A stretch of 64,000 nt of DNA from positions 538,461 to 602,460 of the forward strand of contig MKSR01000047.1 in assembly GCA_001898145.1 (NCBI GenBank), written 5' to 3'. This document shows, one piece after another, positions 26,634 to 35,946 of this stretch. The position numbers and the translations under genes are program-made. Under the pieces are notes generated by a model. It ran no database searches. It saw only the letters and a program-made list of their open reading frames with translations, and was not told where the DNA came from. Source of the DNA: Dyadobacter sp. 50-39 (GTDB taxonomy: Bacteria > Bacteroidota > Bacteroidia > Cytophagales > Spirosomataceae). Every line of letters starts with the position of its first letter. Position 1 is the first letter of the stretch.

Positions 26634-27282
26634 AGCTTTGGACATCGAAGAGGTTGGTGACGATCATTTGTTTTCAGGAATAGAGACTCCTCTCCGCAAG
26701 GACGCGTTTGCGATGGAGGACGAGCTTAAAATGGAGTTGATCGAAAAGCATTTCCGCCACATTATGGAGATTATGGGGCTTGATCTGACGGACGATAGCC
26801 TCAAAGGCACTCCGAAGCGCGTTGCGAAAATGTATATCAAGGAAGTGTTCAGCGGTTTGGATCCCAAGAACAAACCTGCAATCGCGCTCTTTGAAAATAA
26901 ATATAAGTACAACCAAATGCTCGTTGAAAAGGATATTTCGGTGTTCTCGAATTGTGAGCACCATTTTGTTCCTATATACGGCAAAGCACACGTGGCCTAT
27001 ATTTCCAGCGGAAAAGTGATTGGTCTGTCGAAGCTGAATCGAATTGTAGAATATTATTCCAAGCGCCCGCAGGTGCAGGAGCGGCTCACTGTACAAATTG
27101 CGAATGAGTTAAAGGAGGCATTACAAACCGAAGATGTGGCGGTAGTCATCGACGCGCAACACATGTGTGTTCAGTCACGCGGTATCCGCGATTCAGGTAG
27201 CTCGACGGTTACTGCATATTACGGCGGTAAATTTGAGGAGGAGACGACCAAGAAGGAATTTTTGGCCTATCTCGGGATGTAG
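26593..27282 (+). CDS. folE: GTP cyclohydrolase I
   Basis: Converts GTP to dihydroneopterin triphosphate, the entry to folate and 7-deazaguanine synthesis. The catalytic core has zinc ligands in SNCEHHFVPI near residue 116 and AQHMCVQSRGI near 192, plus GLSKLNR near 142. The ATG used overlaps queD by 41 bases and gives a 45-residue variable N-terminus, which is common in this family. A later ATG near 26713 is possible but would remove part of the helical N-terminal domain. Length is 229 residues. Confidence 0.92.
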   Translation: MKQNGILSNIQSSEALDIEEVGDDHLFSGIETPLRKDAFAMEDELKMELIEKHFRHIMEIMGLDLTDDSLKGTPKRVAKMYIKEVFSGLDPKNKPAIALFENKYKYNQMLVEKDISVFSNCEHHFVPIYGKAHVAYISSGKVIGLSKLNRIVEYYSKRPQVQERLTVQIANELKEALQTEDVAVVIDAQHMCVQSRGIRDSGSSTVTAYYGGKFEEETTKKEFLAYLGM

Positions 27283-27289
27283 GGCGATC

Positions 27290-27360
27290 ATGTCATGCTG
27301 GGCGCAGTCGAAGCATATTGGCGCGATGCAAATACCCTTCGACTGCGTTCGGCATGACAT
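27290..27360. repeat. Interspersed palindrome
   Basis: Arms 27290-27313 and 27337-27360 pair over 24 bases with three mismatches. The sequence GCGCAGTCGAAG is shared with the palindrome at 10327-10350. Like the other two copies it lies between converging genes. Confidence 0.75.
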
Positions 27361-27385
27361 GGACATCTGCATTGAAATACATATT

Positions 27386-27423
27386 AATAAAAATGGCTGA
27401 TCGACTGATCAGCCATTTTTATT
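27386..27423. terminator. Bidirectional terminator
   Basis: A perfect 17-base stem (27386-27402 with 27407-27423), GACT loop and A/T-rich base lie between folE and the convergent isomerase-like gene. Confidence 0.82.
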
Positions 27424-27466
27424 AAGTCAATAATTGAACTCATTGACTTTAACCTCATAAACTTAG

Positions 27467-28390
27467 CTAGACCGTCGGCCCTACGCGCTCCAACAGCGCC
27501 TTGGTAGCCTTGATACCGTCGTATTCTGAAAGCTTGCTTCCTTCATATTCGATACCTGCAATGCCTTTGAAGCCGCTTGCCTTCACTACTTTGAGAATTT
27601 TAGCATAATCTGTTTCGATACAGTTCCCTTTTTCATCGAAATCGTACGTTTTCGCGCTGACGCCTTTTGCGAAGGGCATTAGCTCCTGCGTACCCAGATA
27701 GCGATCGTAAGATTCCTCGCAGCCGTTAGCAGAGCGTTTGATACAGAAATTGCCGAAATCGGGCAGGGTGCCTACGTTTTTCATGTTCACCTGCTTCATC
27801 ACACCCGACAGCCACTTACCATTTGAAGACGAGCCGCCGTGGTTTTCAACGATCACATTGATACCCGTTTTGGAAGCAAATTCGCCAAGCTTGCCCAGCC
27901 CGTCGATCGCCGCTTTCGCAACTTCTTCGTCCGATCCTTTACCAAATGCGTTCACGCGGATCGTCTTGCAGCCCAGGTATTTCGCCGCTTCGACCCATTT
28001 GTAGTGATTTTCCACTGCTTTGTTTCGAACCGCAGCGTCAAGCTCGCCCAGGCCGCCTTCGCCATCGATCATGATCAGGTTGTTGGTCACACCGTTGTCT
28101 TTTGCCCTTTTGAGCAGTTCGGCCAGGTATGTCTTATCTTCTGCTTTGTCTTTAAAGAACTGGTTCACGTATTCGACGATCGATATGCCGAATTCTTTCT
28201 TGGCCAGTTCGGGGAAATCAAGGTTGGTAAGCTTTTTCGCGAAAAGAGCCTTGTGCAGTGACCATTCGGCGAGTGAAATGTCAAACCAGAGTTTTTTCGC
28301 AGCCGGTTCGGCGAACAGATCGGTGAATGCAGTGGCAGCAAGCGCAGTGGCTGCGGCCTTTTTAAGGAAATCGCGACGAGAAAAGTCCAT
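27467..28390 (-). CDS. Exported sugar phosphate isomerase/epimerase-like TIM barrel
   Basis: A 307-residue AP-endonuclease-2-type TIM barrel. A twin-arginine-like leader ([20 protein letters not shown]) targets it to the periplasm. Candidate metal ligands are the Glu in GIEYEG near residue 290, the Glu in VIVENHGG near 184 and the Asp in GTLPDFGNF near 213. The family includes xylose isomerase-like enzymes; substrate is unknown. It is 26 bases downstream of the cation diffusion facilitator gene on the same strand. Confidence 0.8.
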   Translation of the reverse strand: MDFSRRDFLKKAAATALAATAFTDLFAEPAAKKLWFDISLAEWSLHKALFAKKLTNLDFPELAKKEFGISIVEYVNQFFKDKAEDKTYLAELLKRAKDNGVTNNLIMIDGEGGLGELDAAVRNKAVENHYKWVEAAKYLGCKTIRVNAFGKGSDEEVAKAAIDGLGKLGEFASKTGINVIVENHGGSSSNGKWLSGVMKQVNMKNVGTLPDFGNFCIKRSANGCEESYDRYLGTQELMPFAKGVSAKTYDFDEKGNCIETDYAKILKVVKASGFKGIAGIEYEGSKLSEYDGIKATKALLERVGPTV

Positions 28391-28416
28391 GATTGGTTAG
28401 AATTTAGATTTGATTA

Positions 28417-29430
28417 TTATTCCTGAATATTGATTCTGGCTTCGCGGTACAGCTTCTCATTTTTGGTGAGCTTGGCTGCGTCCCACTCGATATCCTGCAC
28501 GAATGCGTGCTGACGAACGGGACAGTTTTCGATCCTGCAAAAGTAGCAACATTGGTATACGCAAGGGTCGGCATGGACAAAAATTTCAGTTTCGCCTACC
28601 TGTGACGCTTTCAGAATGTTCTCGAAATCGTGAATGGTTTCGTGTACTTTCTGTAATTCCCAATAGTAAGGCAGCGTCAGATGGCAGTCGATATGCAGGT
28701 CTGAGCCGTATTGCTGGGCACGGAGGTTATGGACGTCAATCCACTCGTCTTTTTTATGGGCATTCAGCGTATGAATCACTTTGTCGAGCAACAGCTCGTC
28801 GCTGGCGTCCATAAGGCCGGCTACTGACTTGCTGACCAGCTGTGAGCCACTGAAAGCTAAAAAAAGGCCAAAGAACAGCGAGGCAACACTGTCTATCCAG
28901 ACGTAGCCCGTGAGCATAATCAAACCTACACTTACTATGAGTACAACGCTGCTGATGCTGTCTGACATCAAATGCTTTCCATCCGCCACCAGCGCCAGCG
29001 AATTGGCCTGGCGGCCTTCGGTGAGCAGTTTGTAGCCGATGGCGGTGTTGACCAGGATCGTAAATACGATGAAGAGAGAGCCTTCTGCCAAGTTGCTGAT
29101 CGGGGCCGGCTCCCGGAGCCGGTTAATGGCTTCGACTACGATAAATATCGATGCGATGATGATCAGCGCTCCTTCAAAGCCCGCCGAGAAAAACTCGACC
29201 TTTCCGTGACCATAGGGGTGGTTCCGATCTTTCGGTTGCGAAGACAGGTAGACACTGTAAAATGCGAACCCACTCGCTATAACATTAATGATCGATTCCA
29301 GCGCATCGCTGAGAATGGCGTTTGAAGAGGTCAGGTAGAATGCAAAAAACTTCAATCCTGTCAACAGGATGCTGGCTACAAAAGACAGCATAATGAGACG
29401 TTGTTTAAGCTTATTTTGGTTTATTTGCAT
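28417..29430 (-). CDS. Cation diffusion facilitator transporter
   Basis: A 337-residue metal:H+ antiporter with six hydrophobic helices in the first 210 residues. The metal-site residues appear as SDALES near residue 40 and DGKHLMSD near 150. The HPYGHGKVEFF segment near 71 is a hallmark. The cytoplasmic domain ends with a CxxC-rich tail (CVYQCCYFCRIENCP), which could bind Zn2+ or Fe2+ and is more Cys-rich than usual. Export of Zn, Fe or Co is expected. Confidence 0.88.
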   Translation of the reverse strand: MQINQNKLKQRLIMLSFVASILLTGLKFFAFYLTSSNAILSDALESIINVIASGFAFYSVYLSSQPKDRNHPYGHGKVEFFSAGFEGALIIIASIFIVVEAINRLREPAPISNLAEGSLFIVFTILVNTAIGYKLLTEGRQANSLALVADGKHLMSDSISSVVLIVSVGLIMLTGYVWIDSVASLFFGLFLAFSGSQLVSKSVAGLMDASDELLLDKVIHTLNAHKKDEWIDVHNLRAQQYGSDLHIDCHLTLPYYWELQKVHETIHDFENILKASQVGETEIFVHADPCVYQCCYFCRIENCPVRQHAFVQDIEWDAAKLTKNEKLYREARINIQE

Positions 29431-29468
29431 TTGAGATTTGTCAATGAAAGGTCAAAAATACTAAGAAA

Positions 29469-30023
29469 ATGCGGGTTATATCCACTGAAAATAACTGGAA
29501 AACACTTTCGTCTGAAACCGTTTATGAGAATGCCTGGCTGGAACTCAGTCACCGTGATGTGATTAACCCGTCGGGTAACAAAGGCATTTACGGTTTAGTT
29601 AAATTTAAAAATCAGGCAATAGGGGTGATCCCGGTGGATAGCGATGACAATATTTACCTCGTAGGCCAGTACCGATACGCCATCGACGAGTATTCGTGGG
29701 AAATCCCGGAAGGCGGCGGCACACTGGGGGCCGATCCGCTCGATGCTGCAAAACGCGAACTGAAAGAAGAAACCGGTCTTTTGGCCGGCAAATGGACGAA
29801 AATCGCCCGGATTCATACCTCCAACTCGGCCACCAACGAGGAAGGGTTTCTCTTCATTGCCGAAGAGCTTACCCAGGACCAGGCCGAGCCCGAAGACACG
29901 GAGGATTTGCAGGTATGGAAATTGCCCTTGAAGGAAGCAGTGGAAATGGTCATGCGCTCAGAAATCACCGATTCACTGTCGGTGGCTGGCATTTTGATGA
30001 CTGCGAGACTGAAAGGTATCTAA
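29469..30023 (+). CDS. Nudix hydrolase, ADP-ribose pyrophosphatase-like
   Basis: A 184-residue cytoplasmic hydrolase. The Nudix box is near residue 77-99 with REL-KEETGL intact. The first glutamate of the consensus box (GX5E) appears as Ala within GTLGADPLD. The upstream VGQYRYAIDEYSWEIPEGG is typical of ADP-ribose pyrophosphatases. It stands two bases before the LysE gene and divergent from the cation transporter gene. Confidence 0.85.
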   Translation: MRVISTENNWKTLSSETVYENAWLELSHRDVINPSGNKGIYGLVKFKNQAIGVIPVDSDDNIYLVGQYRYAIDEYSWEIPEGGGTLGADPLDAAKRELKEETGLLAGKWTKIARIHTSNSATNEEGFLFIAEELTQDQAEPEDTEDLQVWKLPLKEAVEMVMRSEITDSLSVAGILMTARLKGI

Positions 30024-30024
30024 T

Positions 30025-30639
30025 ATGCTTCAAGCGCTGTTGTACGGGACGCTGACCGGCGTCGCATTGTGTCTTACTTTCGGGACCGTGTTTTTCTCTT
30101 TGGTCCAAAATAGCGTTGATAATGGTTACCGCACCGGTATTAAAATCGCTTTCGGCGTTTTTATCTGCGATATTATCTTCGTCTTCTTCGCCATTTTCGG
30201 GACGGCATTACTGCCCGACATTCCCAATTTTCAAAAATGGATGGCTGGTGCCGGAGTAGTTTTCCTCACGGGACTGGGTTTAAGCAATATCGTCAGGGGA
30301 CAACCTCAGATCGCCGAACCGCAGACCCGGTTTGGGAACTTTCTTTATTACTTCACCACCGGCTTCCTGCTGAACGGTTTAAATCCCGTTAACTTTATCA
30401 GTTGGGTGACTATCGCCTCGTACATACGTACCAACCTGCACTACAATCTCAATCAGGTCATATTGTTTTTCACGGCGAGCGTGATTGCCGTTTTCCTGGT
30501 TGAAAGTGCCATTGCTGTTTTTGCCCATCGCCTCAAAAAGCTCTTCACACCGAAAGTAGTGACCCTATTTAACAAAGTGACAGGCGTGGTTTTTATTCTC
30601 ATCGCCTGTCAGATTGCTTATACCAATTTTTTGAAGTAG
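30025..30639 (+). CDS. LysE-family amino acid exporter
   Basis: A 204-residue inner-membrane protein with about six helices. FGTVFFSLVQNSVDNGYRTGIKIAFGVF near the start and LLNGLNPVNFISW near 116 match the LysE/RhtB translocator family. It probably exports an amino acid or related compound. It begins one base after the Nudix stop, so the genes are co-expressed. Its end is one base before the convergent GH3 gene. Confidence 0.83.
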   Translation: MLQALLYGTLTGVALCLTFGTVFFSLVQNSVDNGYRTGIKIAFGVFICDIIFVFFAIFGTALLPDIPNFQKWMAGAGVVFLTGLGLSNIVRGQPQIAEPQTRFGNFLYYFTTGFLLNGLNPVNFISWVTIASYIRTNLHYNLNQVILFFTASVIAVFLVESAIAVFAHRLKKLFTPKVVTLFNKVTGVVFILIACQIAYTNFLK

Positions 30640-30640
30640 G

Positions 30641-32209
30641 TCACGCTTTAATGTAGCCTTCGGCTTTCAGGAAGTTCTTCCAATCACCGATCAGGTCCTT
30701 TTTAAATACGCGGGGAAACTTATTTTGCCCGCCTAGCTTGCCTTTCGATTCCATCCAGCTGTAAAATGCCTGGTTGGGCAGCACGGTGACGAATACCTCC
30801 TTCAATGCGTGTCGGCGCTCTACGGCGTAGTCATCGTTCAGTTCGGCGAGTTTGGCGTCGAGCTTCTGCTTCAAAACCTCGGCATCGACATTCGATTCCT
30901 CTACGCCCACATACCAGTCATGGGCGAACAACGTACCGTGTTCGATTCCGCAAACGGTAAATTCCTTGACAGAAAGCCCCATTTCCTGGGATACCAGGTC
31001 GATCGCCTTGTTCATATTGTCTACCGACAAATGCTCTCCGCAAAGGCTGAGGAAGTGTTTTGTACGGCCGGTAATGACGATTTCTCCCCGCGATTTGTCT
31101 ACGAATTTCAGTGTATCACCGATCAGGTAGCGCCACGCGCCGGAGCAGGTCGAGAGCAGCAATGCATATTCTTTTCCTTCCTCCACCTGATCTATCATCA
31201 ATGTCTCCGGATTATCCAACATAGTGCCATCGGAATCGAAGTTTTTAGGGGTAAAAGGGATAAATTCGAAGAATATCCCGTTATCACATACCAGTTCCAT
31301 TCCTACCGCACCTGGGCGCGACTGATAAGCGATGAAGCCCTCAGATGCCAGATAGGTATTAATGTAAATCATTGGCTTACCGAGCAGTTTCTCGAAACCT
31401 TTGCGGTAAGGTTCGAACGAAACGCCGCCATGTGCGAAAACCTGCAAGTTCGGCCAGATTTCGTGGATGTTCTTTACGTTATAATGGGCAATGATTTTTT
31501 CAAAAAGCAGCTGGATCCACGCCGGTACGCCCACTACAAAGCCAATGTCCCATTCGCTGGCTACCCGTGTGATTTCTTCCAGTTTCAGGCCCCAGTCACG
31601 CTGGGCAGCGATTTTCTGCCCGGGTTTGTAGTACGGACGGAACCAGCGGGGGATTTGCTGGATCTGGATTCCGCTCAAATCACCCGCGAGACTGCCCGTG
31701 TCGTGTGGGTTCAGATTGGTGCTGCCGCTCAGCATGAGGAACCCTTTTTCATACAGATCTGGCGGCAGGTCCTTATAATGCCCCAACGACAAAATCTGGC
31801 GTATACTCGTTTTCTGAATAGCCTTCGTCATGGCCTTCGTCACGGGGATCTGCTTGGAAGCCGACTCAGAAGTTCCGGAACTTAAAGCATAATATTTCAC
31901 AGTTCCCGGCCAGCACACATCTTTTTCGCCTTCGAGCGACTTGTGCCACCATTCATTGAATATCTTGTTGTAATCGTAAACGGGAACTGTGCGCTTATAG
32001 AGCTCGTAAAATGCTCCCTTTTCGCCAAACAGGATGGTGGAAAGCAATTCGTCGAAGTTGTACTTCTCACCGAACTCGGTATATCTGGCCTTGGCCAGCA
32101 ATTTGGCCAAAGTTTTCTTTTGCTGTTGATGTAAACTTGCCTTACGGCGGTTGGCAACAATGTTGCTGAAATGGATGCCTTTTTTTAATAAACTGCCTAC
32201 TAATGCCAT
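30641..32209 (-). CDS. GH3-family acyl-adenylate-forming enzyme
   Basis: A 522-residue protein of the GH3 (auxin-responsive promoter) family. The ATP-binding motif is YALSSGTSESASKQIPV near residue 107. ITGRTKHFLSLCGEHLS near 376 is the hinge. Plant relatives conjugate amino acids to hormones such as auxin and jasmonate; bacterial substrates are mostly unknown. It follows surE by 14 bases. A role in modifying a carboxylate or lipid is open. Cytoplasmic, no signal peptide. Confidence 0.87.
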   Translation of the reverse strand: MALVGSLLKKGIHFSNIVANRRKASLHQQQKKTLAKLLAKARYTEFGEKYNFDELLSTILFGEKGAFYELYKRTVPVYDYNKIFNEWWHKSLEGEKDVCWPGTVKYYALSSGTSESASKQIPVTKAMTKAIQKTSIRQILSLGHYKDLPPDLYEKGFLMLSGSTNLNPHDTGSLAGDLSGIQIQQIPRWFRPYYKPGQKIAAQRDWGLKLEEITRVASEWDIGFVVGVPAWIQLLFEKIIAHYNVKNIHEIWPNLQVFAHGGVSFEPYRKGFEKLLGKPMIYINTYLASEGFIAYQSRPGAVGMELVCDNGIFFEFIPFTPKNFDSDGTMLDNPETLMIDQVEEGKEYALLLSTCSGAWRYLIGDTLKFVDKSRGEIVITGRTKHFLSLCGEHLSVDNMNKAIDLVSQEMGLSVKEFTVCGIEHGTLFAHDWYVGVEESNVDAEVLKQKLDAKLAELNDDYAVERRHALKEVFVTVLPNQAFYSWMESKGKLGGQNKFPRVFKKDLIGDWKNFLKAEGYIKA

Positions 32210-32223
32210 AGCTGTTGGTTAAA

Positions 32224-32991
32224 TTACAAATCCCAGGTCGATAGCTTTTTCAATGATTCATACTCTGTCAGATCATATTGACATGGCACCACCGAGATAT
32301 AGTTATTATCCAGTGCCCAGACATCGGTATCTTCTTTTTCGGTATCGAAATTGACAAACTCGCCGGCCATCCAAAGGTATCCTCGACCGTTAGGGTCTAC
32401 GCGGTAGTCGAATTTCTCCTGCCATTTGGCATGAGCCTGGCGGCAAACTTTTACGCCTTTAATCGGCAGGTCAGACTTTGCGGGAATGTTCACATTCAAG
32501 GCAACCCCGTTTGGAATGCCGTTCCTCAGCGCCTGCTCGGTGATTGCCTTTATATAAGGTATGCCATGGCTGAAATCGGCGTCTTCCCGAAAATCACAAA
32601 GCGAGAAACCGATGGCCGGAATGCCCTCGATCGCCGCTTCAATGGCTGCCGACATCGTGCCGGAATACAGCACGCTGATCGAGCTGTTGCTGCCATGGTT
32701 GATCCCGCTCACAACCAGATCGGGCTTGCGGTCCTGCAAAACATAGTTCTTCGCCAGTTTCACACAGTCGGCAGGTGTTCCCGAACATTCGTATTCAGTA
32801 ATGTCATCAAAAATATGGGTGGAATAAAGCCGCAGCGGCTCACCGATGGTTATGGCATGACCCATTCCGGATTGCGGGCTGTTGGGGGCGACCACAATCA
32901 CTTCGCCCAGCGTCTGCATGATTTCAACCAGTGTCCGGATTCCTTTGGACGTTATTCCGTCGTCATTTGTAACTAAAATGAGGGGTTTCAT
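32224..32991 (-). CDS. surE: 5'/3'-nucleotidase SurE
   Basis: A 255-residue survival protein SurE, a metal-dependent phosphatase acting on nucleoside monophosphates and short polyphosphate. LVTNDDGITSKGI at the start holds the metal-binding acidic pair. SGINHGSN near 94 and SGTMSAAIEA near 109 are further active-site landmarks. Length is typical. It heads a two-gene operon with the GH3 gene. Confidence 0.93.
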   Translation of the reverse strand: MKPLILVTNDDGITSKGIRTLVEIMQTLGEVIVVAPNSPQSGMGHAITIGEPLRLYSTHIFDDITEYECSGTPADCVKLAKNYVLQDRKPDLVVSGINHGSNSSISVLYSGTMSAAIEAAIEGIPAIGFSLCDFREDADFSHGIPYIKAITEQALRNGIPNGVALNVNIPAKSDLPIKGVKVCRQAHAKWQEKFDYRVDPNGRGYLWMAGEFVNFDTEKEDTDVWALDNNYISVVPCQYDLTEYESLKKLSTWDL

Positions 32992-33111
32992 ATATTTCTA
33001 CTGATCGGTCGTTCCAGCTGCTTCGTGCGATCTCGTCTGCCGGCTCAGTAACATGGTTTTTAAGTGAATAAATATTTAATTGCGCTTTTTAAGCTGCCAA
33101 ATTTAAGCAAT

Positions 33112-33606
33112 ATGCCTTCATTCGCAACACTACACGCTTCCATCGCAGATATTCCGACCATCATTGAAATCCAGGAAAAAACATGGGAACCGACTTACCG
33201 TGACATCCTTAGCAAGGAGCAGATCGATTTTATGTTTGAAAAAATATATTCTCCTGAATCTCTCGCCGACCAAATGCGGTCCGGCCAGCAATTTATGGTC
33301 CTGCTGAGCGATCAGATTCCCGTGGGCTTTTCGTCGGTATCGGAAGAGAAACCCGGGAAATTCAAATTACACAAAATATATGTGCTTCCCGCCACGCAGG
33401 GGACCGGCGCGGGTAAATACCTTCTGCAGGAAACGGAAAGTTTTGTGAGATCGGTAGGAGGAACCGTGCTGTCGCTGAATGTGAACCGTTACAACAAAGC
33501 CAAAAGTTTCTACGAGAAAATGGGTTTCCTGGTCGTGGACGAGCAGGATATCCCCATCGGGCCTTACTGGATGAACGATTACATTCTGGAAAAGGCTTTA
33601 AACTGA
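33112..33606 (+). CDS. GNAT-family N-acetyltransferase
   Basis: A 164-residue acetyltransferase. The acetyl-CoA loop is HKIYVLPATQGTGAGKYLL near residue 88-106, matching Q-x-x-G-x-G/A. The body has the usual N-terminal helix (IADIPTIIEIQEKTW). Substrate is not evident. Starting at ATG 33112 keeps the family N-terminus; a GTG 48 bases upstream would add a leader. Confidence 0.82.
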   Translation: MPSFATLHASIADIPTIIEIQEKTWEPTYRDILSKEQIDFMFEKIYSPESLADQMRSGQQFMVLLSDQIPVGFSSVSEEKPGKFKLHKIYVLPATQGTGAGKYLLQETESFVRSVGGTVLSLNVNRYNKAKSFYEKMGFLVVDEQDIPIGPYWMNDYILEKALN

Positions 33607-33611
33607 ACCGG

Positions 33612-34598
33612 CTACGCCGATTCAGTTTTCAATGCCAGTTTCATTTTTTTGATATTCTTCTGCTGGCTTTTCAAGCCTTGCAGCGGCTGGTAATGGTTGC
33701 TGTTAACAACATAGTAGCCCGTGCCGTCATATGTTCGTTTGGCCGGGTGCGATTTGCACTCCGCCGAGCAGCTACCTTCCATTTCCCAACCACACTTCTC
33801 ACAGATAGGCACGTGATTGTTGCATTCGGCATTGGCACAGTTCACCATACGGTCGCAAGGCTCCTCACAGATGTAACATTTCGAAATGACGGTGGGATTT
33901 ACCTTGTTGACGTCCACCGTAATGCGGTTGTCGAACACGTAACATTTACCATCAAAGTTCTCGCCGCCTTCTTCCAGTCCGTAGCGTATAATGCCTCCGT
34001 GCAGCTGGTAAACATCACTGAATCCCTGGTCTAAGAGGTATGCACTGGCCTTTTCGCATTTGATACCGCCCGTGCAATAAGTGATTACCTTTTTGTCCTT
34101 TAAATGAGCTATCTCGTGTACGTGGTCTGGCAGCTCACGCAGGTTGTGCATGTCAAAAGTGATTGCCCCTTTAAACTTACCAACCTCATGTTCGTAGTCC
34201 GATCGCATGTCTACCAGCACGACATCCGGGTCGTTAAGCATGGCTTTGAAGTCGGCCGGTTCGAGGTGCTTTCCGGTACGCTCGAGCGGGTTTACAGGAA
34301 GATCGGAGTTAACGATTTCATCCTTGACGCGCACGTGCAGTTTTTGAAATGCAACATGATCCGACTCTTCCACCTTGAACTGTACACCTGCAAAACGGGC
34401 GTCCGAACGGACGTAGTTCATATAGGCTTCGCATTGTTCGGGCGTGCCCGAAACGGTGCCGTTAAGACCTTCGGGCGCCACGATAATGCGGCCCAGGAGG
34501 TTGTTTTCAACGCAAAACAGGTGATGCTCATCGCGGTAAGCGTCAGGATCGGCGATGGAAGTGTAATAGTAATATAGTATAACCCGGTAAGGCTTCAT
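33612..34598 (-). CDS. trhO: tRNA uridine(34) hydroxylase TrhO (rhodanese family)
   Basis: A 328-residue member of the UPF0176/YceA family, which forms 5-hydroxyuridine at tRNA position 34 using O2. The N-terminal acylphosphatase-like part contains RIIVAPEGLNGTVSG near residue 37. The rhodanese domain has the catalytic loop CTGGIKC at residues 175-181. The C-terminal Cys-rich region (CYICEEPC, CANAEC, CEKC, CSAEC) probably binds zinc. Cytoplasmic. Confidence 0.9.
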   Translation of the reverse strand: MKPYRVILYYYYTSIADPDAYRDEHHLFCVENNLLGRIIVAPEGLNGTVSGTPEQCEAYMNYVRSDARFAGVQFKVEESDHVAFQKLHVRVKDEIVNSDLPVNPLERTGKHLEPADFKAMLNDPDVVLVDMRSDYEHEVGKFKGAITFDMHNLRELPDHVHEIAHLKDKKVITYCTGGIKCEKASAYLLDQGFSDVYQLHGGIIRYGLEEGGENFDGKCYVFDNRITVDVNKVNPTVISKCYICEEPCDRMVNCANAECNNHVPICEKCGWEMEGSCSAECKSHPAKRTYDGTGYYVVNSNHYQPLQGLKSQQKNIKKMKLALKTESA

Positions 34599-34704
34599 AG
34601 TTCAATTCTTTTCTCCAAATCAGCCGCAAATATACGAATAATGCAAGTTTTAAGAAAATGCCGAAAATCAGTTTTGTAACTGACCGGTTGTCCGTTGAAA
34701 TACA

Positions 34705-34712
34705 TATTTTTG
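34705..34712 (+). promoter_or_regulatory. Possible -7 element of deoxynucleoside kinase gene
   Basis: TATTTTTG matches TAnnTTTG, 39 bases before the ATG; no -33 element at the usual distance. Confidence 0.35.
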
Positions 34713-34751
34713 TGAGCACTCGTTCATTCACTCAACTTATCCTATCTCCTT

Positions 34752-35366
34752 ATGCACATCGCTATCATTGGTAATATCGGCGCAGGCAAAACAACCTTGA
34801 CCCAAATGCTGGGTGACTATTTCAAATGGGAGGTGATGTACGAGGCGGTAGAAGGAAATCCCTACCTGGCTGATTTTTACATGGATATGGAACGGTGGGC
34901 ATTCAATCTGCAAATCTATTTTCTTAATAACCGGTTCGCGCAGGTTCAGAAAATCCGTGAAACCACCTATTCGACCATCGTTCAGGACAGGACTATTTTT
35001 GAGGATGCCTACATTTTTGCCCGAAATTTGTACGAGTCCGGCGTGTTGACCGACCGTGATTACCAGACATATTTGCTGCTTTTCGAATCCATCATCCGGA
35101 CGGTTTCCCAGCCAGATCTGCTGATCTATCTCAAAGCGGATATTCCCAAGCTGGTTTCACAGATAAAAAAGCGGGGTCGTGACTTTGAAGCCGATATTTC
35201 AATAGACTACCTCACCAATCTCAATCGCTACTACGAAGACTTTGTTCAGAACTACGAGGATAGCAAAATCATTGAAATAGACGTACATAACATGGACTTT
35301 GCGACTAATCCTGAGGATTTCAATCACATTGTGGCGCTGTTGAACAAAGAGCTTTTTTACGTCTGA
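34752..35366 (+). CDS. Deoxynucleoside kinase
   Basis: A 204-residue P-loop kinase of nucleotide salvage. It opens HIAIIGNIGAGKTTLTQML, the P-loop. The ERWAFNLQIYFLNNRF segment near residue 50 and VQDRTIFEDAYIF near 77 (DRS-like motif) are typical of dNK/dGK-type enzymes in Bacteroidota. The lid DFEADISIDYL follows near 149. It phosphorylates deoxyadenosine, deoxyguanosine or deoxycytidine; preference is unknown. Confidence 0.88.
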   Translation: MHIAIIGNIGAGKTTLTQMLGDYFKWEVMYEAVEGNPYLADFYMDMERWAFNLQIYFLNNRFAQVQKIRETTYSTIVQDRTIFEDAYIFARNLYESGVLTDRDYQTYLLLFESIIRTVSQPDLLIYLKADIPKLVSQIKKRGRDFEADISIDYLTNLNRYYEDFVQNYEDSKIIEIDVHNMDFATNPEDFNHIVALLNKELFYV

Positions 35367-35377
35367 CAATTATCAGT

Positions 35378-35890
35378 TTAGTACATGCAGGCGATCGCCT
35401 TGTGAAGAAGGGCGTTCTTTTGGGGATCGATTTTGAATATCCGTTTGTCGTCGGGCAGCAGTATCTCGATCTGACCGGTGCCCTTCATTTTTTCCAGCTC
35501 TTTTGGCTCAACCGGGGTAGACAGTACAAATTCGCTTTGCCAATTGCTCCGGTCGGTAGAACTGATGGTCGTATAAAGTGAGAAATTGCCCTTCGCGGAC
35601 GCGAACCTGATTTCGGTAAACATCTGAACATGGTAAACCTGCCCGAATTCGTCGTTGTGGTAGTTCAATATCCGTTCTTCACCGGTTTTTACCAGGGTAA
35701 GGTACTCTTTCGATCCTGAGAGCGGAACAATGTGATAGTGGACCTTTTTGTTGTTGGAGGGGCTTACAGTTTCTTTGCATTGGGCAAAACACCTGTTATG
35801 GCCGGCCATCAGCAAACTGATTACACCGAGCAGGAAAGCAAATTTCGTGCAGAGGGAATTCGACACTTTCTGGTTATCGGGGTTATTCAA
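35378..35890 (-). CDS. Exported protein of unknown function
   Basis: A 170-residue protein with a hydrophobic export signal at about 16-34 (FLLGVISLLMAGHNRCFAQ). The mature domain is beta-rich, with FRI- and FSLYTTISSTD-type strands. I do not recognise the family. The N-terminus has about 15 residues before the hydrophobic core, so a slightly later start is possible. It is on the same strand as the upstream XRE regulator, 56 bases apart. Confidence 0.55.
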   Translation of the reverse strand: MNNPDNQKVSNSLCTKFAFLLGVISLLMAGHNRCFAQCKETVSPSNNKKVHYHIVPLSGSKEYLTLVKTGEERILNYHNDEFGQVYHVQMFTEIRFASAKGNFSLYTTISSTDRSNWQSEFVLSTPVEPKELEKMKGTGQIEILLPDDKRIFKIDPQKNALLHKAIACMY

Positions 35891-35946
35891 ACGTTTGCAA
35901 AGATAATTGCCTCATTTGTAGAATGCAAGATGTGGTTTGGGAACAA

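Noticed and set aside
30809-31885. 358-residue plus-strand frame inside the GH3 gene
   Set aside because: Antisense shadow of a well-conserved enzyme; no family features.
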